A stretch of DNA of 64,000 bases from Rhizobium sp. NXC14 (GTDB taxonomy: Bacteria > Pseudomonadota > Alphaproteobacteria > Rhizobiales > Rhizobiaceae), in assembly GCF_002117485.1 (NCBI RefSeq), contig NZ_CP021033.1, positions 1 through 64,000 of the forward strand, in the 5' to 3' direction. Of the stretch, positions 48,993 to 57,409 are shown piece by piece; the stretch's first letter is position 1; each line of letters opens with the position of its first letter. The notes beneath the pieces were generated by a model. The model worked only from the letters and a program-made list of their open reading frames with translations. It made no database searches and had not been told where the DNA came from. A program made the translations under genes and the position numbers.

Positions 48993-49830
48993 TCAGCGAG
49001 AGGTATCGCTGGCAGACTTGCCGGCCTTTGCCGGATCAAGGTCGTAGCGCCCGCCTTCGGGCACAGCGATGTCGCGGAAGGCGACAGCGAGACGATGCAG
49101 CTGATTTCTGACATACTGCCCCTTGATAGGCCTGCCGTGCCCAGAGATGATAAGCGCCGGTTCCAGCGATGCCAGAAGCGAGACGGATTTTTGCGCCTCC
49201 TGCGAATCCGGCGTAAAATAGCGCGGCGGTCCGTGGATCTCCGGTGTCTGGGCGATCGCTTCGTAAGCCGATTCCTGTCCCGTCGTAATGATGGCGGCGC
49301 CCGCTATCAGCGTACGGTCGCTTTCACGCCAAAGCGAGATATGGCCCGGCGACCCGGCGTATGGAGCCATACCCATCCCGGCATCCCCGGCACAGTCTGG
49401 TCGGCAGGTGGCATTTCCAGCCGTGGCCGCACATCGACAGGCGAGCGCGGATAGAGCTGCGATAGCAAGGTCATGGCGCCGCCGCCGGCCAGCGGATCGG
49501 CGCGAGGATAGGACGCCTCTCCCTCCAGATACGGCCTTTTCCAGCGGATGCGCGAAGACAGGCACATCCCAGTAGCTTGCGAGACTCTCGACGGATCCGG
49601 CGTGATCGGAATGCGCATGCGTCATCACGATGGCGGCAGGCGGCACATTGTCACCAAACCGCAGGGCCGCGAACTCCCTGATCCGATCGCTCGAAGTCGA
49701 CAGGCCCGTATCGATGAGAACCCACGGACCTTGCCCGTCGGGTCGCCATAAAAGATGACGTTGACGATCCACATCGTTCGATAGGCAAGATCGGACGTCA
49801 GGACGACCTGCGTTCCATCAGCCGATTTCC
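48993..49830 (-). pseudogene. Metallo-beta-lactamase-fold hydrolase with at least three frameshifts
   Basis: The protein can be followed across frames: an N-terminal piece (ADGTQVVLTSDLAYRTMW to NVIFYGDPTGK), a second in another frame with VLIDTGLSTSSDR and the metal motif MTHAHSDHAGS, a third (RPYLEGEASYPRADPLAGG to WLHTPG), and a return to the second frame (SPGHISLWRESDRTLIAGAA, GHGRPIKG). Frame changes lie near 49730, 49530 and 49350. The last two nearly compensate, but about 60 residues are scrambled. No intact start is visible. Confidence 0.85.
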
Positions 49831-49878
49831 TCGCGGGCGCAGGTCACCATCGGACAGAGGAAGCTGGTTGACCATGCC

Positions 49879-50391
49879 TCAGACCTTCGCCGTTTCGCCG
49901 GCCTGGCGCAGCGAAAGGAACTTGGTCGTCAGCGCGACGACGTTGTCGTTGATCCATTGCGCCATTGCCAGTTCCTCAGCGAGACTGGCTTGCAGGCCGG
50001 ACATGGCGCCGCCAAAACCGCCGGCTTCGGCGATGGTGAGCAGCGATTTGTAGGCCGCGGCTTCGAAGTTTTCGAAAGCATAGTTGGCGAAGGAATTCTT
50101 CAGGATCTCGTCGCCGGCAACCGTATGGCCAAGTGCCGCCATCGATCCGCTAAAGGAAAGTGCGAGGTCCTTCAGCGTCGACTTGTCCTCATTCAAACCG
50201 TCGAGGATCTCTTCCAGGCGCACGATCTGGCCATCGGTTTCGCGGATGTGCTGATCGAGCTTTTCAGCGACTTCCGGATAATTTTCGATGCGCTTGAGCT
50301 GCGGCTTCATGATGCTGAGCGCCTGGTTTTCCATGGCATGCGCGTTTCTCAAGCCGACGACGAAAATGTCACGAATCTCGTTCTCTGCCAT
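49879..50391 (-). CDS. DUF892/YciE ferritin-like stress protein 2
   Basis: Four-helix protein of 170 residues with the family start IRDIFVVGLRNAHAMENQAL and later QLKRIENYPEVAEKLDQHI and FENFEAAAYKSLLTIAEAGG. It is a distant paralogue of the protein at 43317. AAGGAGG precedes the ATG. It is divergent from Mn-catalase, and each has its own EcfG-type promoter in the 190 bases between, so both should rise together under stress. Confidence 0.87.
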   Translation of the reverse strand: MAENEIRDIFVVGLRNAHAMENQALSIMKPQLKRIENYPEVAEKLDQHIRETDGQIVRLEEILDGLNEDKSTLKDLALSFSGSMAALGHTVAGDEILKNSFANYAFENFEAAAYKSLLTIAEAGGFGGAMSGLQASLAEELAMAQWINDNVVALTTKFLSLRQAGETAKV

Positions 50392-50420
50392 ATCGGGCCT
50401 CCTTTTTCTCGAAGCACCCT

Positions 50421-50445
50421 AACCGGAACGATTCGTCTTAGTTCC
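50421..50445 (-). promoter_or_regulatory. EcfG-type promoter of DUF892 gene 2
   Basis: Minus-strand GGAAC (50441-50445), 17 bases, GTT (50421-50423), 30 bases before the start codon. Confidence 0.7.
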
Positions 50446-50499
50446 CAGCAATCCCCATCCGTACGAATGAAACCAACCCTCTCGGATTACCGCGCATCG

Positions 50500-50524
50500 G
50501 GAACCGCCTCCTCGTCCGGTTGTT
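50500..50524 (+). promoter_or_regulatory. EcfG-type promoter of Mn-catalase
   Basis: GGAAC (50500-50504), 17 bases, GTT (50522-50524), 55 bases before the catalase start. Confidence 0.7.
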
Positions 50525-50578
50525 GGGGCCGAGTCCTGATGCCTTGGCATAGACGAACACCCCAAAAAGGAGAGACTG

Positions 50579-51403
50579 ATGTTCTATACGGATGGAAAGC
50601 TTCAATTCCCGGTGCGGGTCGATTCACCCGATCCTCAATTCGCCAGAGCTTTGCAGCAGGCAATCGGCGGCGTGGAAGGCGAGATCCGGGTTGCCATGCA
50701 ATATTTCTTTCAGGCCTTCGGCGCCCGTGGCAATCCCAAGTTCCGCGATCTCCTGATGAATACGGCGGCGGAAGAACTCGGCCACATCGAGATGCTGGCG
50801 ACAGCGGTTGCATTGAACCTTGAGGGCGCTCCGGTTTCGGTCAAGGAAGAAGTTGCCGGCGATCCTGTCGCGAGCGCGGTGCTTGGCGGGCTGAACATGA
50901 AGAACCTGCTCTCGGCCGGCCTCTCAGCCATGCCCGTCGATTCCGACGGCGTTCCCTTCGACATGTCGCATATCTACGCAAGCGGCAATATCGCCGCAGA
51001 CATGGCGGCCAATGTCGCCGCCGAATCCACTGGTCGGGTTTTGGCCACCCGCCTGTTCAACCTCACGAACGATCCCGGGATGAAGCAGATGCTCTCCTAT
51101 CTGATCGCTCGTGACACCATGCATCAGAACCAATGGATGGCAGCACTCGAAGAACTCGGCGGCCCGACAAAGGTCTTCCCGATTCCGAACAGCTTCCCCC
51201 AGGAGCAGGAACTGCAGGAATTCAGCTACGCCTATCTCGGCTTCCAGCAGGACGGCAGCGAGCCGGCGCCGGGACGCTGGTCGCAAGGTCCATCAATCGA
51301 CGGTAAGGGGAATTTCAAGACAGTCGTTCCGCAGCCGATGGGACAGAAGCCGGTCCTCGGACCGGCCAAACCTGACAGCGGAGCACAGGCTGAGCAGTTG
51401 TAA
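50579..51403 (+). CDS. Manganese catalase
   Basis: Non-haem catalase of 274 residues that disproportionates hydrogen peroxide at a di-manganese centre. The five metal ligands of the family are in place: Glu35 (GVEGEIRVAMQ), Glu66 and His69 (AAEELGHIEM), Glu149 (VAAESTGRVLAT) and His182 (RDTMHQNQW). AGGAGA is upstream. It heads a plus-strand run with the DUF4142 and esterase genes and is preceded by an EcfG-type promoter. It complements katG for stationary or stressed cells. Confidence 0.93.
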   Translation: MFYTDGKLQFPVRVDSPDPQFARALQQAIGGVEGEIRVAMQYFFQAFGARGNPKFRDLLMNTAAEELGHIEMLATAVALNLEGAPVSVKEEVAGDPVASAVLGGLNMKNLLSAGLSAMPVDSDGVPFDMSHIYASGNIAADMAANVAAESTGRVLATRLFNLTNDPGMKQMLSYLIARDTMHQNQWMAALEELGGPTKVFPIPNSFPQEQELQEFSYAYLGFQQDGSEPAPGRWSQGPSIDGKGNFKTVVPQPMGQKPVLGPAKPDSGAQAEQL

Positions 51404-51445
51404 CTGGCGGTCAGGCTCGCCCCGCACTCATACCGGAGAACGTTC

Positions 51446-51940
51446 ATGAAGGTGATAGCCAGACTTTGCTTTCTTTTGCTGATTGCGGCGCCCGCTCTTG
51501 CCGATGACGCCTCGCACCAGAAGGCAACCGATTTCGCCACGCGCGCGTCCATCTCGAACATGTTCGAGGTGGAAGCCGCTAGGATCGAAGTTGCCAAGGG
51601 CTCGGCTGAGGACGCCAAGCAATTTGCCAATGACATGCTGAAGGATCACGGGCGAGCGGGACCGGCATTGACGCAAGCAGCCAAAGAGGATGGTGTCGAG
51701 CTGCCATCCGCCCTCGACGAAGAGCACCAGAAGAAGCTTGAAGCACTTGGGCAAAGCCCTGAGAGTGACCTCGACCAAGCCTATCTATCGACGCAGGTTT
51801 CGGCGCATCAGCAGGCTGTGTCCCTTTTCTTGGACTATTCGCAAAATGGTCCTGACGGAGCCTTGAAGCGTGCCGCCCAGAAGATCCTGCCGGATCTCAG
51901 GATGCATCTGACCCGGATCCAGGGACTGACGTCGAAGTGA
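51446..51940 (+). CDS. DUF4142 exported protein
   Basis: Protein of 164 residues with a signal peptide (about 1-19) and a helical ferritin-like body: ATRASISNMFEVEAARIEVA, KQFANDMLKDHGRAGPALTQ. DUF4142 proteins are periplasmic, common in stress islands of alphaproteobacteria, and have no proven activity. It follows Mn-catalase by 42 bases and its stop overlaps the next gene. Confidence 0.85.
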   Translation: MKVIARLCFLLLIAAPALADDASHQKATDFATRASISNMFEVEAARIEVAKGSAEDAKQFANDMLKDHGRAGPALTQAAKEDGVELPSALDEEHQKKLEALGQSPESDLDQAYLSTQVSAHQQAVSLFLDYSQNGPDGALKRAAQKILPDLRMHLTRIQGLTSK

Positions 51941-52929
51941 AAAAGACGTCACATCGGATGGCGGCGAGCGGGAGCCCGCCGCATGTGACCTGTCACGAGA
52001 TCCGACACGCGCGCGGGCTCAATGCTGTGCTCGGCCTACTTCCGCGTTACCATACCGGCCGCCGTTGGAATTCCAGGGTCATGCAGGCCGCCATTGAAGC
52101 AGCGCAGTTCTTCCTGCCCGATGGACTGCTTGCCCGCCGCGACATTGCCACCCGAACGATCAAGGCGGGCGGCAGGCGGATCAATCTGAGGCTGATCAGC
52201 CCAGGCGACGGCGTCTGCGGCCTCTACGTCCATTTCCATGGTGGCGCCTGGGTGATGGGCAACGCCCGGCTTGACGACCGCATCACCCGCCCAATCGCCA
52301 GAGACTGTCGAATACTGGTGGCCGGCGTCGATTTTCATAATGCGGCCGACGACCGGCTGGACCTCTCTCTTCAGGACAGCAAGGTCGCGATCGAATGGCT
52401 CGTCGATCATCTCGCCGAGTTTGAGGTCGAGCGGATTATCGTGGGTGGCGAATCCTCGGGCGCGCATCTCGCCGCGGAGGCGCTCCTCCACCTTCGCGAG
52501 CGCGGCAAGGCGGAGAGGGTTGTCGGATTTGTTTCCATGTGCGGTGCTTTCGATCTCGGCGGGTCGCAAAGTCTGCGGCTCTCGACCGGCAGAAGCCTGG
52601 TGATCGATGGGCCATCGGCGCTGCGCAATTTGCAGCGACTGACGCCAAGCCTTTCCGGGCGTGAGGCGAAGGGTCCGTTGTTTGCCGATCTCTCTGGCCT
52701 GCCCCCCGCCCTGCTGGTCGCCGGAGCGCTCGATCCAATCCTCGACGACAGCATCTCGATGTATGAGCGATGGCAGAGCCAAAGCGGCAATGCCGACCGC
52801 GTCATCTTCCCGGAGGCCCCGCACGGCTTCAACCGATTGCCGACCAGGCTGGCAGATAGAGCAAACAGCCTAGTCAGGTCATGGATCTCGCAGACGCTCG
52901 GCCGCACTGCGAGCGCGGGTAGTGGCTGA
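51937..52929 (+). CDS. Alpha/beta-hydrolase, HSL-like esterase
   Basis: Protein of 330 residues in the hormone-sensitive-lipase family. The oxyanion motif is HFHGGAWVMG (100-109), nucleophile Ser173 is in GGESSGAHLAAE, the acid is in GALDPILDDS and the His in EAPHGFNRLP. The usual YRLAPE element is replaced by VDFHNAADDRLDL, so it is divergent. The start is the GTG at 51937, which overlaps the DUF4142 stop (GTGA). Substrate unknown. Confidence 0.85.
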   Translation: MKKTSHRMAASGSPPHVTCHEIRHARGLNAVLGLLPRYHTGRRWNSRVMQAAIEAAQFFLPDGLLARRDIATRTIKAGGRRINLRLISPGDGVCGLYVHFHGGAWVMGNARLDDRITRPIARDCRILVAGVDFHNAADDRLDLSLQDSKVAIEWLVDHLAEFEVERIIVGGESSGAHLAAEALLHLRERGKAERVVGFVSMCGAFDLGGSQSLRLSTGRSLVIDGPSALRNLQRLTPSLSGREAKGPLFADLSGLPPALLVAGALDPILDDSISMYERWQSQSGNADRVIFPEAPHGFNRLPTRLADRANSLVRSWISQTLGRTASAGSG

Positions 52930-53036
52930 TCGAGCGCAGGCCCTCGAGTCTGTACGCTATTGCACAATGTATTGCTCAACGATTCGAGATGGTTAGGTTC
53001 GCCCGCAGCAAGGGCCGCATTATCACTGATGCGCGT

Positions 53037-53762
53037 ATGGACATGGATGACCAACAATTGAACTTTCGCAATGAACTTTTGCGCGCCATGGGCCCGCAGG
53101 AGCAGCAGCTCCTGCTGCCGCATCTGGAGCCCGTCGATCTCGAAGTGCCTCTGGTCATTGAAATGGAGAATAGTCCGGTCAGCGACGTCTATATTCTCGA
53201 ATCAGGGCTTGCCTCGATCGTGGCGAGATTTCCGGGCGGGCGTGATATCGAAGTGGGCATTGTCGGCCGCGAGGGCATGACGGGTGCAGCAGTAATTCTG
53301 GGGGGAAATCAATCCGCGAACCGGACGTTCATGCAAGTCTCCGGCCATGGCTTCAAATTGCCGGCATCGGTCCTTTCTGCGGCGATGGAGGAAAGCCGCC
53401 CCTTGCGCAGCCTGCTTCTCGCCTATGTCCAGGCGCTGCTCGCGCAGACAACGTCGACGGTGCTCGCCAACGGCCATGCCAAGCTCGAGGAGCGGCTGGC
53501 GCGATGGCTGCTGATGGTCCATGACCGGACCGATGGCGCGACCATTTGGCTGACCCACGAGTTTCTGGCGGTGATGCTCGGCGTGCGCCGCGCAGGGGTC
53601 ACGGTCGCTCTGCACCTGCTCGAAGGCAAGGGGCTGATCCGATCCACGCGGCGACAGATCGTCATCCTCAACCGGCGGGGATTGATAGAAGAGGCGCATG
53701 GATCCTACGGCGCTGCCGAAGAAGAATATCGGCGGCTGATCGGCAAGGATCTCGCCCGCTGA
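53037..53762 (+). CDS. Crp/Fnr-family regulator 2
   Basis: Protein of about 241 residues of the same type as the regulators at 48144 and 56479: sensor domain with VYILESGLASIVARFPGGRD and GREGMTGAAVILGG, winged helix WLTHEFLAVMLGVRRAGVTV with LHLLEGKGLIRSTRRQIVI. No Cys cluster. Two close ATGs (53037, 53043) and a longer frame make the start uncertain. It stands alone after the esterase gene. Confidence 0.87.
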   Translation: MDMDDQQLNFRNELLRAMGPQEQQLLLPHLEPVDLEVPLVIEMENSPVSDVYILESGLASIVARFPGGRDIEVGIVGREGMTGAAVILGGNQSANRTFMQVSGHGFKLPASVLSAAMEESRPLRSLLLAYVQALLAQTTSTVLANGHAKLEERLARWLLMVHDRTDGATIWLTHEFLAVMLGVRRAGVTVALHLLEGKGLIRSTRRQIVILNRRGLIEEAHGSYGAAEEEYRRLIGKDLAR

Positions 53763-53786
53763 AAAGCATGCCGCCGCGTGAGCGCC

Positions 53787-54218
53787 TCAGGACCGCTCCC
53801 TCCGCTCCTTCTCGGAGGCATGCCAGGCTCTGTCGATACTGCCTTCCTCCGCCTTGTGAAAGAATTGCGAGCACACGAGCCAGCCTTTCAGCGGCCTCAG
53901 AATGAGAATGCAGGCGATGACGCTGAGGGGCAGGCTGACGATGAGATGCACCCAGATCGCCGGCTCGAACGTGAATTGGAACCAGAGGGCAAAGGCGAGC
54001 GCCGGAACGGCGACGATCGACATCGCGAAGAAGGCCGGCCCATCCGCCGGATCGGCGAATGAATAATCCAGGCCGCAGACTTCGCAGCCTCGGGCGAGCG
54101 TAAGATATCCGGAAAACAGATGACCCCGCTGGCACCGCGGGCAGCGTCCCAAAAGTCCCGTGAGGGCAGGGTTCGTCGTTACCTGATAATTGGTGGGAAC
54201 TTCATTTTCGGGTTCCAT
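53787..54218 (-). CDS. DUF983 zinc-ribbon membrane protein
   Basis: Protein of 143 residues. The N-terminus has two Cys pairs (GRCPRCQRGHLF and GCEVCGLDYSF) forming a probable zinc ribbon, then two membrane helices (about 65-85 and 92-112). DUF983 has no agreed role; some members sit near cytochrome oxidase genes. The EcfG-type motif ends only nine bases before the start, so a leader would be very short. Confidence 0.83.
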   Translation of the reverse strand: MEPENEVPTNYQVTTNPALTGLLGRCPRCQRGHLFSGYLTLARGCEVCGLDYSFADPADGPAFFAMSIVAVPALAFALWFQFTFEPAIWVHLIVSLPLSVIACILILRPLKGWLVCSQFFHKAEEGSIDRAWHASEKERRERS

Positions 54219-54226
54219 TCCCCTCG

Positions 54227-54251
54227 AACCGCGCCCGAAGGGGCAGGTTCC
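54227..54251 (-). promoter_or_regulatory. EcfG-type motif just upstream of the DUF983 gene
   Basis: Minus-strand GGAAC (54247-54251), 17 bases, GTT (54227-54229). Very close to the start codon, so weaker than the other sites. Confidence 0.45.
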
Positions 54252-54287
54252 GCAGCCGACGGTGTTTTTCGGCGGACCGGCGGTGGA

Positions 54288-54470
54288 TCAGCCTGATCCT
54301 GGCGTGATGCTCTGGTCGTCCTTCTCGGACAGCGCGCCGGCGCCGGGCGTTTTGCTTTCGTCTATGAGATGATCCTTGGCGTGAGGGCCGGCGGGCGGGT
54401 TTTTCCTCGCATCGGCGGTTTCCTTTTCGGTTCCTTCGATGTCGGCTCGCGCTTTTTCACCGTCATTCAT
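54288..54470 (-). CDS. Small hydrophilic protein, 60 residues
   Basis: Lys/Glu/Asp-rich protein with no hydrophobic segment, probably disordered (MNDGEKARADIEGTEKETAD at the start, Pro/Gly-rich end). GAGGAG precedes the ATG, which overlaps the stop of the upstream gene (ATGA). No family recognised; the make-up resembles small stress proteins. Confidence 0.55.
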   Translation of the reverse strand: MNDGEKARADIEGTEKETADARKNPPAGPHAKDHLIDESKTPGAGALSEKDDQSITPGSG

Positions 54471-54769
54471 GAGCTGCTCCTCGTCAGATTGAGATGACCG
54501 AGCGGCCGTTTCGATCTCCGCCCCGCCGTGATCGCAGCAGTTCGGGAGAGCCCCCTTTTCGCCGACGCCAGACGGCCGACCGACAGCAGCTTGACCTCGT
54601 CAGTCAAACCGTGGCGATAAAGGCGAATGAGCAGAGCGGCGACCTCCTGCATTTCAGGCGAACGCACGGCTTTGCCGGCCTCGCGGCAGATCACATCCAA
54701 GACGATTTGCAGACGCTGAAGATCGGCAGAATCGAGCGCTTTCAAATGGATGGACTGAGAATCGAGCAT
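54467..54769 (-). CDS. Hypothetical protein, 100 residues
   Basis: The N-terminal half (about 1-62) is amphipathic and helical (IHLKALDSADLQRLQIVLDV, MQEVAALLIRLYRHG), like a small protein-binding domain; the C-terminal half is basic (GRRSKRPLGHLNLTR). The ATG at 54769 follows AGGG. It is coupled by ATGA to the 60-residue gene. No family is recognised. Confidence 0.6.
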   Translation of the reverse strand: MLDSQSIHLKALDSADLQRLQIVLDVICREAGKAVRSPEMQEVAALLIRLYRHGLTDEVKLLSVGRLASAKRGLSRTAAITAGRRSKRPLGHLNLTRSSS

Positions 54770-54903
54770 GACCCTGGTCCCTAAGCTTTTCACCGTGCGT
54801 TTTTGAATAATGGGACTCTATTGCAGCCGAAACAACTCCTCGTCCTCCATTGTACGGAAGCGAACACCCACCGCATCGCGCGCCCGAAGGGAAGCCAGGC
54901 GCT

Positions 54904-55275
54904 TTAGTGATAATAGGACGGGTCCCCTCCGAACAGAGCGGCGATCATCGCGTCCACGTCGGAAGGACGCCCACTGACCACAAAGCTGCCCGGCGGTGTT
55001 TCGGATCGCTCGTCATAGGCAAAGATGAAAGGAATCCGCCGTGTCTCCAACCAATCATTTATCCAGAGCATGGCTTCGTCGGAAATCGTCACGTCGACGA
55101 TCACCGCATCGAACAGCAGGCCCTCGCTCAAGCATTCCATGGCGCTGGAGATGACAAGGGGGCCGGCGAGCACCGCCTGGCGCGCGATCAACGCCTTTCT
55201 TGCACCGTCCGAAAGGAAGCCGGCTTCACCAATGATAAGGATCGTCTTGCCGGCGACCGGACTGAGCGACTTCAT
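54904..55275 (-). CDS. Degenerate response-regulator receiver protein
   Basis: Single receiver-like domain of 123 residues without an output domain. The phosphoacceptor-like Asp61 is in FDAVIVDVTISDE, but the N-terminal acidic pair is reduced to one Glu (IIGEAGFLS) and the usual Thr and Lys residues are not obvious. Such stand-alone receivers often act with HWE kinases. An EcfG-type promoter is 140 bases upstream. The kinase at 57410 is a possible partner. Confidence 0.65.
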   Translation of the reverse strand: MKSLSPVAGKTILIIGEAGFLSDGARKALIARQAVLAGPLVISSAMECLSEGLLFDAVIVDVTISDEAMLWINDWLETRRIPFIFAYDERSETPPGSFVVSGRPSDVDAMIAALFGGDPSYYH

Positions 55276-55414
55276 GGCGGACGCCTACTGTAATCCAGGT
55301 TTTAGGGTGATCATGCTGTTCAATGGCGGTTTAGAAGCATAGGCGGGTCCGCGCCTGTATCGTGCCTACCATATTCGAGCCTGTCATGCGACGTTCATTT
55401 TGCCCTGACCGCCG

Positions 55415-55439
55415 AACCCTTGCCGGGCCGCCTTGTTCC
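55415..55439 (-). promoter_or_regulatory. EcfG-type promoter, 140 bases upstream of the receiver gene
   Basis: Minus-strand GGAAC (55435-55439), 17 bases, GTT (55415-55417). No gene lies between it and the receiver protein start at 55275. Confidence 0.55.
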
Positions 55440-55549
55440 CCGGCGGTTGGGATCGGGGCGCCGGCCGTGCGATCCGTACGTTTTCGCACCAGCTGTTGAA
55501 ATCGATGACCCTAAGTTTAGGATCGTCGCATACAAGGGGAGGAACGCGG

Positions 55550-55849
55550 ATGATGCAGCACGCGGGAATCACGAAGCCGCCGTTACAGCCCGACGACGTG
55601 GCAATGCTGACCGCGGTCCTTGAAGACTGGTGCCAGGAAAAATCATGCGGGATCGCCAGCCGGGCAGCCGAACATATTGCCAGAGAACTCGTATCCTGGT
55701 TCGAATGCGGCATTCGAGACAAGCATAGGCTCGCAGGCCTGATGCGGCATGTGTATCTGGATCCAGAGGACCTGCTCGTCACCCCGGATGCACCGGCCTG
55801 CGCACATGTGCGCGAGAATGCCGGGCGGGCGGATGGGCACGATGGATAG
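55550..55849 (+). CDS. Hypothetical protein, 99 residues
   Basis: Helical soluble protein (LQPDDVAMLTAVLEDWCQEK, AAEHIARELVSWFECGIRDK). No family recognised. GGGGAGGA (55536-55543) supports the ATG at 55550. Its end overlaps the next gene, so the two are coupled. Confidence 0.68.
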   Translation: MMQHAGITKPPLQPDDVAMLTAVLEDWCQEKSCGIASRAAEHIARELVSWFECGIRDKHRLAGLMRHVYLDPEDLLVTPDAPACAHVRENAGRADGHDG

Positions 55850-56138
55850 AACGCGGCAAAGTGCCCCTGTCGCGGCGGGGCATTCCGAACTCGGTTTTGT
55901 CGATCGGCAGATTGCTCTGCGACAGATCGTTGCCGATCTTAGAAACCTGCGCGATGGAGTGCCGGACAACTTCGGTCGAGCTCCGGCTCTCGATCGTCTG
56001 CTTCGCATGATCGACGCTTCGGTCATATCGATTGCCAAAGCGGATGACGAGGAATGGGAGATCATTCTTATGGAGCTCCTCGATCTTCGCGCGACGATGA
56101 CGCGTCTTGCCACTGGCGGCGCCGAAACGTCCCACTGA
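55842..56138 (+). CDS. Hypothetical helical protein, 98 residues
   Basis: Soluble helical protein (ELGFVDRQIALRQIVADLRN, LDRLLRMIDASVISIAKADD). No family recognised. It overlaps the previous gene by eight bases; another ATG at 55833 is possible. No ribosome site of its own is strong, in line with coupling. Confidence 0.6.
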   Translation: MDRTRQSAPVAAGHSELGFVDRQIALRQIVADLRNLRDGVPDNFGRAPALDRLLRMIDASVISIAKADDEEWEIILMELLDLRATMTRLATGGAETSH

Positions 56139-56255
56139 TTTCGACAGCAGGATTTGAAACGAGGAAATTGTCGCCGTTTTAAAGGGCGCCCTGGTTCTTT
56201 TCCACGGAACCTTAAGACAGGCTATGGCATTGGTTCTGCAACGATGGGGCGGCTG

Positions 56256-56495
56256 ATGCCACGATTTTATTTTAATGTCGTTTCAGACACCGGCACGGTC
56301 GTTGATCCCGATGGTTCTGAACTGGCGACCATTGAAGACGCCAGGCGCGAAGCCGTTCAGGATGCAAGAGCCCTCATGAGTCAGGCAATTCTTTCGGGAA
56401 AAGACATTTCAGCGAGAAAGATCTACATCTGCGACGAACAGGGGACCCTGGTTCTGATCGTGCCTTTCGCCGATACGATCAGGAGTGCCGATTAG
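56256..56495 (+). CDS. DUF6894-like small protein
   Basis: Protein of 79 residues starting MPRFYFNVVSDTGTVVDPDG and containing EDARREAVQDARALMSQAI, the pattern of a very common small rhizobial family (DUF6894). Function unknown; copies are often stress-linked. It overlaps the end of the convergent Crp/Fnr gene by 17 bases. Confidence 0.75.
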   Translation: MPRFYFNVVSDTGTVVDPDGSELATIEDARREAVQDARALMSQAILSGKDISARKIYICDEQGTLVLIVPFADTIRSAD

Positions 56496-57219
56496 TGGGG
56501 CGCCGGATCGGCAGACCGATCAAACGTTGATATTCGCGCTCCGGAACGCCGTAGCAGCCGGCTGCGATTTCTTCCAGCCGGTCCCTGTCGAGGATCCTGA
56601 CATTGGCGCGCGTCGACCTGATCGCTCGAAGACCTTCAATGACGTGCAATTCGTTGGTGACGCCTGCGCGGCGCACGCCGAGCATGATGGCCAGCAGTTC
56701 ATGCGTCAGCGGCAGGTCGCTGCCATTCAGCCGGTCGTGGCACATCAGCAGCCAGCGGGCGAGCCGCTCGTGCATGTTGTAGCGCCCGTTGGCAAGCGCT
56801 GACTGGGCCAGCTGAATGTCGCAGCAATGCATGTATTTGAGGAAAAGTTCGTTGGCGACCGGAAATTCCGCCAGCACCTGCTTGAAGCTTTTCACCGACA
56901 CCTGCACGCCGGAGCCGGCGACCTGAACGAAGGTGCGGTTGGGTGTCGTATCCGTTCTCAGCAGGACATGGAGGCCGGACATGCCGTCATGTCCGATGTG
57001 GCCGACCTCGACGGCTTCGTCATCGCCATTGGCGGCCACCATTGAGGCAAGACCGCCTTCGATGAAACAGACATACTCGTTCGGCTGATCGGCTTCGACC
57101 AGAACATGTCTGGCCGGAAGTTCGATCAGACTGCCATCGCCGGTGAGCTTTTGGAATGCCTCGGCCGGCAGGGCCTTCAACAGCAGATTCCGAATATTGC
57201 GTTGGTCCGGTACGTGCAT
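56479..57219 (-). CDS. Crp/Fnr-family regulator 3
   Basis: Protein of 246 residues of the same type as the ones at 48144 and 53037: sensor with YVCFIEGGLASMVAANGDDE and GHDGMSGLHVLLRTD, winged helix PLTHELLAIMLGVRRAGVTN. AGGAG precedes the ATG at 57219. No Cys cluster. The putative partner histidine kinase gene is transcribed the same way further upstream. Confidence 0.88.
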   Translation of the reverse strand: MHVPDQRNIRNLLLKALPAEAFQKLTGDGSLIELPARHVLVEADQPNEYVCFIEGGLASMVAANGDDEAVEVGHIGHDGMSGLHVLLRTDTTPNRTFVQVAGSGVQVSVKSFKQVLAEFPVANELFLKYMHCCDIQLAQSALANGRYNMHERLARWLLMCHDRLNGSDLPLTHELLAIMLGVRRAGVTNELHVIEGLRAIRSTRANVRILDRDRLEEIAAGCYGVPEREYQRLIGLPIRRPTNRHS

Positions 57220-57409
57220 GCGCTTCTCCTGGCGGGAGACAGCCCGTGCTCATACCGACGCCTCGTTGGCGGTAATGACAGAGATATGGGTCATGCATGC
57301 AATGATGACCATCTGTAGAAGAGTTTTGTACGGTTGTGACAAAAGCCGGGCGATAGAATTCCCAAGGGCGCCCTTGCCGACTTCATTCCCCGGCCGACAC
57401 GGAACGCTC

